Shown here piece after piece: positions 38,184-50,500 of a stretch of 64,000 bases of DNA. Origin of the DNA: Lethocerus indicus (taxonomy: Eukaryota > Arthropoda > Insecta > Hemiptera > Belostomatidae). Under the pieces are notes generated by a model. The model did no database searches. It was not told the origin of the DNA and saw only the letters and a list, made by a program, of their open reading frames with translations. Each line of letters begins with the position of its first letter. The stretch's first letter is position 1. Where the stretch lies: the NCBI GenBank assembly GCA_019843655.1, contig JACDQD010000007.1, positions 28,610,816 to 28,674,815 on the forward strand, read 5' to 3'. The position numbers and the translations under genes were made by a program.

Positions 38184-40860
38184 CTAACTTATACTAACAC
38201 CCATGGCATATGGGTGGACTTGAACCTTATTTACAATTCTATTAAAGGAAAATAAATTAAACGCAGAATTTTCGTAACACTAAAGTGAACATCCGGTGAG
38301 TCTGGATGATTTTCATGATAATGTTGTTCGGAGATTTGGCTTTTTTGTTTTCAACTGACGTCCATATTGTGAAAAGTGCGTTAAAATACTTTTCAACAAA
38401 ACAGCGACACCAATAGTGTTGCGTCTTATGAAAAACTTTCGGCCAAACGGTATACGACATATTTCCTGTTTTTTTCTTCTCTCTTTCTTTAGCTCAAATA
38501 CCGAACGTTGCTTGTCACTAGCTTTCCGCGGAAAGAACCTCGGCTAGGAGGGAATAGACCCCTCGCTATTCCGGGATTTTTCCCGAGTTTGGAAACCAGT
38601 GGAAGGGTCAATCCTGGGGCCATTAGGGATGTTTTCTGCTTCTGATGTTTAGGAACTCCTAACAGTACCATTATCAGGGTCTGGCTTAAGAGAAGATTAA
38701 TCCATTAGGATAGTTAATCCTCTTAGGATTATGACTTATTTTTAATTGAGCATCCATTGATTGTCTGCTTAAACCTTTGGATCATTTGATAACAGTACTT
38801 CTATGATATACCTGTAGGGATTGAGCTTGTCGAGAGGAGGTGGCTTATTGCAAAGTTTGTACATCTCGAGCATCGCAGTCGGCATTGTGTCTCTCGACAC
38901 CACTTGTTGGTCGAACACAACCGCGCTCTTGAACGCCTTCCGCATATGAATATCTTGCAGGGACACTGGAAGAAGAGAAAAAGGGATCAATTATAAATTC
39001 CGAATAGAAAATAAATAGAGGTAAATAAGTTCAAAAATATAATTAATACACTGCACTAAAACAATTTCATGTGTTTCCGTCCCCTCTCGCTGGTTTGGCC
39101 TTTCGCTAGACCGGTTTCGAATGTCCGAAAAACCAAAGTGCCAAAAGTGACTAATACCACTACTAGAAAACAGGTATTCCGATATTTGAAATGCGTTTAT
39201 TTTGTTGCACTGGCGTAAGAAACGAGAGAAAAACAACTTAGAAATACAAACGGTATGTTTTTCGGAACAATTATCGATCGCGATAAGAACAGCCCTGAAC
39301 CCCAATTATTTGACCGATGTTTATTCAACTGACGACGTGTCGTACAAGTAGATTTGATTTATGACAAAATAACATTCAATTGACATCTTCCTGTACGTCA
39401 TTGAATATGATGAACGGTGGGTGAGTTGGGCCTGCAGTTGGGGGTCGGTGGTTGGAGTGAACGATGACCAAAACTGACATTTGAGATGGGCGTTGGCCTA
39501 CAGGAGCCGGTCTATAATTAGGGAGGACCCAGTGATCCTGCTATCGCAAGTGCGATACAGCCTTAGTTGCTGGCTCCGCTTAAAGAAGCCCAAAGAACAA
39601 AAAAATAAATACATCTTTATACTTCGGTACTACAACTGTCCAGATAGAATAGGAAAGCTGTCCAGAAACTCATCCATTGCAATATCGTTATTATACAGCA
39701 ATAGCAAGATATTTTCACCAATGGCATAATTATCTCCCTAAAGACCAACTTTTTTACTAACAGATTTACCTTCTATAATATAATTCTTATACAATACGAT
39801 AATACAAAGGAGGTATAATACACCGAGCTAAGAACGATCCCAAAAATGCACCGAAGATATTTCATAAACAATATATCCAGGAAATAAAATAATTTTTTCC
39901 TCAGGTATTAATTAAGGTAATTGTTAACCCCAATTTGGCCTAAATTCGTGTTTTCACAAGAACCAAACTACTTTGTTTAGAATACCCGTTTTGTGGTCAC
40001 CAAGGTATTGAAATGGCGTAGATTTCGCGAGTTTCTGTCTCCTCTCTCGCCAGTTCGGTCTTTTTGCTAGACCGGTTTTGGCCATCTTCAGTACAAGTGA
40101 GGAAAAAACACATCTAAAGTGACTGACACCGCTACTGAAGCGGTGAAGACTGAACCGGCGAGAGAGGAGACAGAAACACACGAAATCTACGGTCTCTTCT
40201 CGCTGGTTTGGTCTTTCGCTAGACCGGTTTCGGCCGCTCGCCATCTTCAGTAGCGGTGTTAGTCACTGTTAGCACTTTGGATGTTTTTTTGTATGTTCTG
40301 TGTGTTTCCGTCTCCTGGTTTGGTCTTTCGGTAGACCGGTTTCGGCTGCTCGCCATCTTCAGTAGCGGTTGTAATTGGATGTTTTTTGGACATCCTCACA
40401 GTCACTTCATTCAAAACATCCAAAGTGCTGACAGTGACTGACACAGCGCTACTGAAGATGGCGAGCGGCCGAAACCACGTCTAGCGAAAGACCGAACCGG
40501 CGAGAGGAGACAGGAACATCACGAACCTACAGTATTCCAACCCCTCGCAGACCACAAAACATATATATATATATATATATTACCTTCTTCGACTGTGCTA
40601 TCAAGTTGTGTGACCTTGATCGCGAGCCGGTCTATCCTCGCCTGGAGGGAATTGGCCCTGGTCGCGATGCCCCTGGAGTCTCGCGCCAGCTCCGCGAACA
40701 GGTCCTCGGCGTGCTTGCTCAGCGACGACAGCTGCCGTACGGCGTTGGCGAGGGTGCCGTTCGTGACGGCCTCCAACTCCGACGGCAGTTGGACATCCTC
40801 GACGGGTATAGTGCCCCGAGCTATGTGCACAGGCTCCACCACCCTCTTCGGCAGCGGCAT
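30195..40860 (-). CDS. SCAR: SCAR/WAVE actin-nucleation promoting factor, nine coding exons
   Basis: SCAR/WAVE relays Rac signals to the Arp2/3 complex within the WAVE regulatory complex. Proposed coding exons (minus strand): 40860-40584, 38965-38812, 37902-37788, 36920-36774, 34708-34530, 33887-33666, 33579-33339, 32051-31886, 30373-30195. All junctions are GT-AG and all phases agree, giving 1680 nt (559 residues plus TGA). The N-terminus [16 protein letters not shown] and the following coiled region ([36 protein letters not shown]) are the WAVE homology domain, continuing through [20 protein letters not shown] and [15 protein letters not shown] basic stretch ([17 protein letters not shown]) follows, then a proline-rich region, a WH2 motif split by the last intron (DLLKAIRDG / IKLRKVEK), and a central-acidic tail ([20 protein letters not shown] ... 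DGWVE). The proline-rich exon 33339-33579 looks frame-shifted internally (see findings). The introns hold many FB copies. Confidence 0.95.
30405..30925. repeat. Two adjoining FB elements in the last SCAR intron
   Basis: A short FB copy (to about 30612) abuts a second, longer copy ending GAAACATCACGAATCTACAG. The first begins about 40 bases from the SCAR acceptor at 30374. Confidence 0.8.
31201..31450. repeat. FB foldback element in the last SCAR intron
   Basis: The arms are diverged; the right end is TATTCCACAAAACAGATATT. Confidence 0.75.
32262..33305. repeat. FB element whose loop holds a tandem repeat
   Basis: The left arm is at 32262-32455 and the right arm at about 33165-33305. The intervening sequence is not FB. 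The whole lies in the SCAR intron between exons 33339 and 32051; the right end is only about 35 bases from the exon. Confidence 0.7.
32456..33115. repeat. Tandem repeat, about 240-bp unit, 2.5 copies
   Basis: The segments GGAGCAGACAAGCGAAGTTT, GAAATTGTCCTATCCCATC and GAGGAATACTGCTTGCAATC recur three, three and two times in order. A diverged relative lies at 35615-35760. Confidence 0.85.
33339..33579 (-). CDS. SCAR: SCAR proline-rich exon with an apparent internal frame swap
   Basis: Phases at both splice junctions force one frame. It begins [18 protein letters not shown] and ends [10 protein letters not shown], as expected for SCAR. Between these ends the forced frame reads Arg/His-rich (for example [15 protein letters not shown]), while the frame one base earlier reads as a normal WAVE proline-rich stretch ([20 protein letters not shown]). 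The forced frame has no stop, so a spliced product is still predicted. Confidence 0.8.
33908..34024. repeat. Small FB derivative 20 bases from a SCAR acceptor
   Basis: Outer parts of both arms (GTTTTGTGGTCTGCGAGGGG; ACAGAAACACACAAAATCTA) are joined with the interior deleted. Confidence 0.75.
35615..35760. repeat. Diverged relative of the 32456-33115 repeat unit
   Basis: Shared blocks include GAAGCAGACTAATGAAG, AGGAATACTGTTTGCAA and CTACAACAGTCCAGTAAAAT. Confidence 0.6.
36193..36427. mobile_element. TTAA-type MITE, copy 2
   Basis: TTAACCCTCTATGGGGCC and the inverse GGCCCGTAGAGATTTAA bound it, with TTAA at each end as in piggyBac-type insertions. It has no coding capacity. Confidence 0.65.
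38120..38180. repeat. (AT)n microsatellite in a SCAR intron
   Basis: A pure AT run. Confidence 0.95.
39058..39182. repeat. FB remnant in SCAR intron 1
   Basis: A forward arm piece (TCATGTGTTTCCGTCCCCTC) is joined to AATGTCCGAAAAACCAAAGT and the outer end. Confidence 0.65.
39974..40555. repeat. Cluster of nested/adjacent FB elements in SCAR intron 1
   Basis: At least two full foldbacks and one extra arm follow one another (junctions near 40193 and 40300). The outermost right end, GCAGACCACAAAAC, meets an (AT)n run that touches the donor of SCAR exon 1. Confidence 0.8.
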
Positions 40861-40870
40861 TATCGAGCAT
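40861..40870 (-). other. SCAR: 5' UTR piece of the SCAR start exon, with an upstream ATG
   Basis: An acceptor (tttcgcag) ends at 40871, so the start exon carries only ten untranslated bases. Those bases open with ATG, out of frame with the SCAR start ten bases on. Further 5' UTR exons must lie upstream. Confidence 0.55.
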
Positions 40871-40901
40871 CTGCGAAACGTTAACATTATCCTGTTTGCA
40901 A

Positions 40902-41018
40902 TACACGTTTTTTATGGAGGCGATTGGAATACTGTAGACTTCGCGTCCTTCCGTCTCCTCTCACTGGTCTAGCGATAGACCAAACCAGCGACAGGAGACA
41001 AAAGAACACGAGATCTAC
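40902..41018. repeat. Short FB derivative upstream of the SCAR start exon
   Basis: It runs from GGAATACTGTAGACTTCG to AAGAACACGAGATCTAC with the interior deleted; it lies about 30 bases from the acceptor of the start exon. Confidence 0.65.
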
Positions 41019-41019
41019 T

Positions 41020-41850
41020 TTTTTTTTCACCTTTTATTTTTCTGCAATCAACTACAAAGTGGGTACAAATGTTGAGTGCATTACACAGCAGATTTCCGAT
41101 GCTCGAATACTCAATTCGTTCTAACCACTAAACTGTTAAAATTCGTAACAATAATAAAAAAAGTAACAAATGGATCCCATAGTTTATATGAAGTTTTAGT
41201 TATCATATTTCATACGAAAAACTTGCACGGATATTTGCAGTAAGTTCACCTTAGTATTATTATGACTGTGCGGCATTTGATCATCGTACTAGAATTGATG
41301 AATAAAACCATTATTCACAGTATGAGATCACTCTATAGGTGGGGTAAGGTGATGCTGAATGATGCAAAAATTTGAAGAAGTCTATTATGACTAACACCCT
41401 GCCAAAAAGGAAACTTTTTTCGTACTTCTACAGAACGCATTCTTTCCGCTTATCGTGTCTGAATTCAGTTCAATAAAAGTGTTAAAACACAATGAAAATT
41501 CTATATTGAACAAAACGGTGTATAAGAATAACGAAATAGTAAATGAAATACGAAGCATGCGAAAATGAGACAGAAATTGTGTACCATAATTTTAATATGC
41601 AGTATTATTTCATTTCAAATAAAATAAACTCTGTCAAAAAAATAATTATTTCGGTAAGATGATGAGACAGCGAGATAAGGTTGAGAGAGAATTGAGATAA
41701 GAAAACAAAATTCCATGCCGCAAATGACAAATTGTGAGTCATGTGAAATTCCCCAAAAGAAAGAAAAATGTAAATTTAGTCCATTATACGCCAATTAACC
41801 CTAATCTTGACCCAACTTAAACTGAAAATCCTGAACCTGAAAGGTTTCTC
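41020..41850. other. Probable SCAR 5' intron; nothing recognised
   Basis: AT-rich, no ORF of note. Confidence 0.5.
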
Positions 41851-41852
41851 AA

Positions 41853-42153
41853 TTAGTTTAACATACCAGTTTTGTGGTCTGCGAGGGGTTGGAATACCGT
41901 AGATTTCGCGTGTTTCTATCTCCTGGTTTGGTCTTTTGCTAGATCGGTTTCGGCTGATCGCCGTCTTCAGTAGCGGTTGTAGTTGGATGTTTTTTGGGCA
42001 TCCTCACTGCACTGTCACTGTCACTCCATTCAAAACATCCAAAGTGCCAAAAGTGTCTAACACAGCGCTACTGAAGATGGCGAGCAGCAGAAACCGGTCT
42101 ACCAAAAGACCAAACTGGCGAGAGGAGACAGGAACACACGAAATCTACGGTTT
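41853..42153. repeat. FB foldback element
   Basis: It starts TTAGTTTAACATACCAGTTT and ends CACGAAATCTACGG. Confidence 0.8.
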
Positions 42154-42154
42154 C

Positions 42155-44667
42155 TCAGTTACATCTGCAGCCAAACAATTAAATTCACATCATTGCGAAA
42201 GAAGTAATAAATTTATAACCCTAATTATGAAATCAATAGTCAAAGTTCTTTTTTCTATATTGTAATTTTCCTATATGAATCTAACTTAAATTCTATTATC
42301 CCAAAATATTCATAAATATGGATGCAAAAATAAGTGAGCAATTCACACATATTTAATGAATGTACTGTAGAAATAAGAAAAATCTTCAAAATTTGCAAAT
42401 AATAGTGCGTTAATTTTGTTTAATGCAATTTTTAATAAATAACTATTTCTAAGTTTAAAATTATTTTTTAAAGAAAGCCTATTGTAAGTATAAACACAAA
42501 TGTTTTCAATCAAGTCATATAAAAAATATGCAGGTTGTCCTTGACAAAAAAAAATGGAAAGTGAAAGGTTTCAAAGATGGAAGGTGAAATCGATGAAAAC
42601 AGGCTATTTATGTATTATAAATTGATAGGACGTGAATTATAGTAATATAACACATATTCTATATGAATCAATTAATTTTTACTTTGCAATTACTAAGCAG
42701 GAGTAACTGGAATAAGAATCATTATTCTCCGAGGTCGATGATAAGATAACAAACTTCAAAGTATTCACGAGCACATAATCATCGAAAATTGATTGAATAA
42801 AACAAAAAATAACTCATACAAAAAGGGGTTTGGTAATTTGTTTAATAGTACAAGTTAAATAAATAAGAGAATGCAGATATATTATTACTTTACAATTATT
42901 CTAAACAAATTATTTTACACGCATATAATTACCGCTTTCTTGAAGTTTAATAATATTAAAGATTTTAATAATCTGCTATTCAAACGAGAGAGAAAAACTA
43001 ATGTGAGGTCATAATTGTACAATTAATAAAACATAAAAATAAGAAAAAGAAAAATTTGTGCCTTATATAGCAAAGAGTGTATTCAATAAAGTTGTATATC
43101 AGTATGTAGTATATTAATAAATTAAATACATATATATGTCCTTTGGAAAATTTCTAAAATTATAGACAACTTACTTTCACAATTTCTGTACGTAAAGGGT
43201 TGGAGTTGAAATTAAGGAAGATTTGCACCATCTCCTCGAATTTTAAAATTGAGCGTTAAAAATTTTAGAAAAGAATGAAAATTAAAGATACGGGAGGAAG
43301 AAAACCAATATATTTCCACTATCACTGAAATTTCACCTGTAACGAATATAATTGCAATAATTACAAAGAGAGATTAGATTAGACACAACACACGCCCTCT
43401 TTGATTGATGGAATTATTAATTAAACTTGAAAAACACCGATGGGTAAAATTGATAATAAGGAATCAATCATTAAAGTGGCATACTATTAATGATTAATAA
43501 GGGTATTAAAAAACATTATTAATTTGGAACAATAAAACAAAATAAAGAGACTCTAGGAAACAATAATAAGTTAAATAATATCATCCTGTTGTTTTCCTTA
43601 ATATATATTATAATTAATTATAATTTGAAACAACTTTTCAAAATTAATCACTTTTTTGAGTTGAATGAGGAAAAAGTTTCAATTTGGAAAAACACAAGTA
43701 GGGAAAGAAGAAAATCCATACCTATAGTCGAAAATAAATAATTATCACGAATAGCACTGAATCCACTGGCTTAATGCGAGATCACTAAAGAGGATGCGTT
43801 AAAAGAAATAGGATGGAGAGAAAAAATATGCCGGTGTGGCCACATGGCGATACATGTGTGTGTGTGTGTATATTCCGTCCCACCCACAACAGGCGGTGTG
43901 TACCGCAGTGGCGGCCGCGGTTCTGGAATGAATCAGACCGGGGACAGACACACATTACACAGGGAGGAGGTTCCATTCCGCGGCTCCACCCCCTCCCCCC
44001 CTCCGTCATCCCCACCACCCCCCACAAACCTCACCCAACTTTCCCCCCGCCCCCAATACTCCTCCCATCATCATCACCACCACCACCACCACCACCACCA
44101 ACTGGCAAACAGATCAATACACAACCCTCCCCCGGAATGGGGGGGGAACTCACCATTTGTGTGAATCACACAAATCCACACACACACACACACACACACA
44201 CAGAGAACAGAGCCAACCCCAAATTATTACATTCTCTACTCACCTCTGATATAAAACCGATCTCTCAAAAAAATCTTCTCCTTCTTCTTAATCTTTTTTT
44301 TTTTTTTTTACTCTATAACCGAATCTTCAAAGATAAAATTGGCGCACAACTATTTATCTCTCGGTCGCGCAATCATCAAAACCGGATAAAAAAAAGAAAA
44401 GAAGAACATCTGGTCAGTAAAACATGTTTATATTTTCAACAATAAAAACAGGTGAAAACGATAGAAATTTTATTCGCATTATACGGCAAACACATTTTCA
44501 TCACCTCTTAAACCCGACTAGGATTTTTTTCATTTATAATATAAATTTATGTAACGTTTTTTGCCCCTTCACGTTAATAAGAGAGTAAAAAATGTGTACG
44601 TATGTACACAAGCGTATCTGTAAACATTCTTATTTGCTTTGTTTAATGGAATATAAATATGAAACGA

Positions 44668-44725
<58 letters not shown>

Positions 44726-44998
44726 TCGCAGAAAATTAATTTATAAATTATACTGCTACTGAAAATTTTGGTCAGTCAAGTGTAATATACAATAATAATC
44801 TTATTATTCTTGCAACAACCGCTCTGCCGTAAGTGTCACTAGAATAACAATTGTAGGATTAATATTTGTCTTATTTTATAATAATGGGGGAAAAATCGTA
44901 AGAAAAAACAGAGTGAAAATTTTATAAGGTACGAGAAAGAATATTGAAAATATATGCATTGACTGAAAGAACTGTATGTAGGACAAGTAATACTTTTA

Positions 44999-45029
<31 letters not shown>

Positions 45030-48000
45030 CATGCGATTAATTTATAATTAAAAATAAAAATGAATGCTCTACATTGTGTTCCGGGAAAGGGGGGGAAGGA
45101 TAGTCTTTAAAAAGATTACGAGTCTGTAGTTGATAAACAAAATAAATTTAACAAATTCAGATAAGGAAATATAACTAGTATTCTGTGTTTTTATATATAC
45201 ATGATGATTGTATACATCATTAGCCCAGAAATAATTATAAAAAGGGAGAAAGAATTAAGTAATCTCCATCCGAGAACATAAATTGTTTTTATGCTAAACC
45301 GGACTAGTGAAACAGTTCCAAGTTATTAATATTCATAACTTTCTTTTCTAATAATTGCAAAGAAAAAAAAAAAAAAGATGGAAAAAGAGAACAAGATCTC
45401 ATGCAGAAAATGGTTAATGAGAGAAACACGTAGTGTTATTCATTGTGCAGGCATCACTGGATGGAATTTTCATTTGATGAATAATTAACAGTTACAGACG
45501 TTATTAATTGAACGGTTAATTTTCATCATTTTATTTAATTCGTACGTAGGGAAGTTATGAAAAGAAAAGCGGGCAATTTCTCAGTGTAAATAAAGATAAA
45601 AACTAATGAGAAACTGATACAACAAATCTACTTTGAGAGGCAATGTAAATTTGGCGTGAGAATTTAATACGAAGTTTGCGCAAACTTAAATAATAATGCT
45701 TCAATCGGCAATAAATCTTAGATATAACAAAAATATTGAAAAGTTATGTTTCTTATGAATTCGATTAATCAATTTAAAAAAATAAAAAAACGACGGCGGA
45801 TACATTAACCTAATTAGCGTATACATAAAAAATAAAAGCGTTATTAACATAAATTATCGCAAATTTAAAAGACACAAACTTCAATCAATATAAACTTTCA
45901 ATAAAAAGAAATTCCTAAAAAAAATAACAGAAGTTAAAAAACAGTTACAAGGAAAGTACAGCCGGTAGGAAAAAGTGTGTCAAGTGATAATCGGACCCAT
46001 AACTTTTTACAACAGAAAACAACGTATTATTGCACCTTAGAATATGAAATATGGCAAAAAAAAATTGTTTAAAGGATTTAACAAAATTTAAAAAACGATT
46101 ACGTTCTTCTCGATATACTCTACAGTGAGAAAGCTAGAGAATCGATATGTAATTCAATGAAAAGGAAAACAGTTAACAAAATTACAAATAACAAAGTGAA
46201 GAAAAATAAAAGATATAACACGACTATCCACAGTATCTCACTGGAATATCGAGAGGATAATTCACTAAACGACTTCAGATCTGGGAAAACTTACACATAT
46301 TACTGAATGTGTAAGAAACCATCGAGTTCGAAATACAATCGGTATACTTTCATATACAGAAAGGGGAAAAACTCCACAACGAAATCTTAAAAAGGAAAAT
46401 ACCACAAAACAGAACCGATAGAACTGTTATTGGAATTCGTACTTGGATAAAAATTCGGAGGGCGCACGTTATTATCTCCCGGCGCAATATAAAGCGACAA
46501 GAAAAACAAACAGACAATTAAAATACAGATGAACAGGGCCGCGTTTTGGGACAGAATTGTGTAAGAATAATTACTGCGTTACGGACACAAAAAATAAAAA
46601 TTACGTTTTTTTGGCCAATCTCAATGAAATCGTGCAAATACGAGTATCAGATTCCAAAAAACGGAATACAACAAATAGTGGACGCTAAATTACTTTTTTT
46701 CGGGGGATAAATTAATGTACGATAGAACTTTATATATATATAAAAAAAAAAAAAAATTATATTACTTTACGATATACAATCACTTATTGTATACCGATAT
46801 ACAAAGTGTAACTGTGACTGTTTCGAATGATATTTTAGTGAAAATTAAAACAGGAAGACGTTTAAAAAGCTCACAGTTGAAAGAGACCAATGTCTCTCGG
46901 ATATCTGGTTTTTTTGATGAGACAAAAAAAAAAAAAAAACTGGAAATAACGGCGGCAGGGTGTGACAGACAACAGCGATGTACATAAAGTTAGATTAATT
47001 AGTGTTCGGTGTTCAACATCTGGCAATAAGGATGTGACCGTGTCACCCGACCAGATCAGACATCGGAAAGGGGAACACGTTAGACACATATAAAATACTA
47101 CAAAGCTGATATATACCAACGACGATGAAAGCTTCATTACATTGAAATCTATTTCAGGGGGCGTTATAATCTCAATGAAAAGAGCAGTTTATATATTCTA
47201 ATAATTCAATAGAAAGTATTTTTTTTTTTAAATGTAAAGTAATTTAACTAATCGCCGATTTTATACCAAAGCTGAAAACACTAGTATATCAAAAGTGATA
47301 AACAAAAACTGATAGTTTTGTCTATGCTACAAAGTCGGGAGGAAAAAAAGATGAATTTTAAAATCTAAAAAGCTAGTTTTGTTTTGGCAAATAGACGTAA
47401 TAGAAAGTTGGAGAAATTCGCTTGACGGAAAAAAAAAATGGCTAAAATAAATGATTTTTGTTTAAGAGAGCGCAAAAACATTATAACACAATTTTTTGTC
47501 TTAATAGAGTAAATTTAAAAAAACACTATAAAGTCACTTAAGCTATGATACATAGAATACGGGATAATAGTAACTGAATAATAATTCGATATAACTCTTA
47601 CTGAAATAAAAAAATGGATCAGAAAGTACAATAAATCGTTGGGTGCTAATAATAAAATTCAGTACAACAATGTTTTTGTGTCAAATGTAATGGAATAATA
47701 AATCTTCGATATTAAGTACTAGGTGGTTGTACGAAATTATTTATGTTTAAAAATGTTCAGTAAGAAATAAGGCCGTCTGGTAGACTGCCAGTAATTAAAA
47801 TAAATGAAACAAACGGTAGAAAAATAGGACAATTATATTGGGAAATGCTAAACGAAGATTAAAATATAGACCCCGTAAATCTTGTTAATTTTTTGGCCCA
47901 ATATATATATATACATATATGAACATTGCGATTCAATGTTTTCACGAAATAACGGAAACTAATCCGGCGAGCGTGACATACCAATTATAAATTGTTTGAA

Positions 48001-48260
48001 GCGAAACAAATATTTAAACGCTTATATAATTCTCGCTCCTGTAAAATGTTTTATCTGTAATTACGATGTTATTAAAACTTCCTGCTTTTTGAAAATTATC
48101 AGTCGTTCAACAGATAACTTGTGACTCGAACATTTTTTTTTTATATACAATTCCTGTTCGAGTGCGAAACGTCGAAATGAAATATCGCGGGTTACAGCTT
48201 TTTGTCTCCTCCTCCCGGAAAGGAATTATAAATAGAATAACCCAATTTATTTTGTATCCC
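42155..48260. other. Probable SCAR 5' intron or flank; AT-rich, no gene recognised
   Basis: A GC- and C-rich patch at 43860-44200 includes a (CAC)n run and a (CA)n run; its ORFs of 80-210 codons are low-complexity and rejected. (AT)n runs lie near 44679-44719 and 45004-45027. Confidence 0.5.
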
Positions 48261-48261
48261 C

Positions 48262-48786
48262 ATACCCGACTTGAACAGAAAATTTGGACTCTTAAGGCCG
48301 TTACTAAAACGGACATCGAGATTGAGCTCAAGTGACAAACTGACAATATACAGAGCGATACTCAAACCGATATGGATTTACGGTATGGAGACATCCAACA
48401 TCGCTCGCATCCAGAGATTTCAATCGAAAGTCCTTCGCACCATCCTTAATGCTCCCCCGGGGTATGTTTCCAACCAGACAATCCACCATGACCTCAACAT
48501 ACCCCGACAGTCGACGAAGTCGCAAAATCCCGGTTCCTCAGGTTCCACTCCCGCCCCTTTCTCCTCATCCCAATCCACTCGTTCCACTCCCTTTCCTCTT
48601 TTATCCATCCGTTATCCTCCCCACAACAACGGCTTAAACGCCACGGGGGCCCAGAGACAGTAGTTAAATCGTGTCAAAAAGCGCCGTCATCGGGGGTCGT
48701 TTCTTTATCGAGACAAACGCGCGAAAAATATACGCGTATCGATTGCACCTATATAACTGTAAAAGTTTATTGTACAAAATAAAAGT
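48262..48786 (+). mobile_element. Jockey-like non-LTR retrotransposon 3' end
   Basis: The plus strand encodes MNRKFGLLRPLLKRTSRLSS, IYRAILKPIWIYG and IARIQRFQSKVLRTILNAPP, then a 3' tail with AATAAA and an A-rich end near 48790. It is the same family as 20448-21006, with a small deletion in the WIYG-LWG region. Confidence 0.82.
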
Positions 48787-48913
48787 TAAAAAAACCGGTT
48801 TCGAATTATCGAGGGCGAAAAAGTATTATTAGTATCACTATCGGACGGGGTGCATTCACCTTCGGACTCTTAAATTTCACTTCGGTAAATTTCAATTCGC
48901 TGTTACAATAAAG

Positions 48914-49717
48914 CAGGGGTCGGCGCGACCTGCGTCCCTTTCCGACTTTTGCCAAAGCGCTTATATAATTTCAGGAAAAATCGACAAACTTAGAGCGCGA
49001 GCGCGCCGAAATGTGCGCTGTGCGCGCTAACAGAAGCACACCGGGGAAACCTTATTTTACCGAGCAAGTTTTATTTCTCTAAAAGAATAATTATTGTCAT
49101 TTTCCTAATTTTCCTAATCGTTTTTTAAACCGAAAACGACAAACGGTGTCCTTCGAATATTTTTATCGAGTCGCTGAAAGTAACGGATGAAAATTTTCCG
49201 TCGTCGGTTTCAAGATTTGTACGCAAAAGAAACGGACGTATTAATATTTGAAAATCTCCTTTAAAATTTAATATTGTTGATAATATAATTGATTAGCGAT
49301 CTAACAGCGTATATAAAAAAAAATTTCCCATTCCAATCGACCGGAAAACAAATTTCCCGATTTAAGAAATTTTGCAAAATCGACGATTCGTATTTCATCC
49401 GAAAACGTTTTCGAGAATGAATTTCGTAAAATCGAAAAATTTCGAACGACGACGGATGAAAATTGACAAAACTTGTCCGAGGATCTCAGTGTCCCGAACA
49501 CGACAGGACTTAAAACGAATTATCGAAAAATATTCGAGAACGAAAACGGCGTCGGATTTTAACGAAAGAATAAAACGAAAGATAAACTTATACGTACGTA
49601 ATTGGAATTGTATTTTCTTTTTTTTCCCTTTTAATAATTGTTAAATTTTTGTTATCTATATAATATTAATGCGCTATTCATGATACATCAAGGTACGAAA
49701 AAGGTTGGCAACCCCTG
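48914..49717. mobile_element. Non-autonomous hAT-type element with 8-bp target duplication
   Basis: The ends are CAGGGGTCGGC and GTTGGCAACCCCTG, the usual hAT terminus. CAATAAAG flanks both sides exactly (48906-48913 and 49718-49725). The 804-bp interior has no recognised transposase. Confidence 0.85.
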
Positions 49718-50301
49718 CAATAAAGTATCGAAACAAAATTATTGGGGTAATGATAAAGGGGAACATTAGGTCAAAATAGAAAGTCGATACGGGTTTTTTT
49801 TTTTTTTAAAACGGGGATTGTAAAATACTGAAAATATACGGCGTTTCTGGATATTTTGAAAATTAGACGAGAGACGTCGATCGAAAGTTCGGACGGTTTA
49901 GATGTTTCGGTAAAAGCAGATGGTGTTCCCAATAAGAGGTTCGGAGCCCGTCTCCGAATCGATAACGAAATACGGGATGAAAATTCACCGGGGGGGGAGG
50001 GGGAACTTTCAGGATTAGCTTATCTCTAATCCAGCCCGGCGTTAAGCAGGAAGCATCGATCCGGGAGACGGGTATCGCGGAAGATGCAGACGTCGGACCG
50101 AATTATGAGTGTTTCAATCGGCTCCGGGGGGGGCGGGGGTTGGGGGAAATTGACCGATAGCGGAAAAATGTTCGCGTACTGGAGACGGAAAATCGGAAAT
50201 TCCGAGACGTCCAAGAATGACCGGGGGACGGGCGGGGGGCGCATCCTCCTCCTCCTCCCGGCCGCAGGTTGAAATATATATTTTCCAAAACCGAAATTTA
50301 C

Positions 50302-50500
50302 CTGATACGAGTCTGTCCGCTGGGGGTTTTTCGGCGGATATCGGGAGAAATACGGCTGTTCAGAGGTGGCGGGCGCGGCCGCCGCAGCGCGAAAACTCCG
50401 TATCAACGAACATATCCGGACACACTGAGATAGGATTGAAAATGGCGTCGGGGAGCCAGCTCCCCCGTCTCCGGACCCAGAGCCGAGGGACCCGCAACAC
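50302..50500 (-). other. Candidate non-coding first exon of SCAR (3' end supported only)
   Basis: On the minus strand a strong donor (TATCAG|GTAAAT) ends a GC-rich stretch at 50302 with no long ORF. It lies upstream of SCAR and faces LSM3. The left limit is a guess. Linking it to SCAR is inference, from position and the need for an upstream 5' UTR exon. Confidence 0.3.

Noticed and set aside
43813..44445. 210-codon Pro/Thr-rich ORF
   Set aside because: Low-complexity C-rich and CA-repeat sequence with no domain; neighbouring ORFs on both strands behave the same way.
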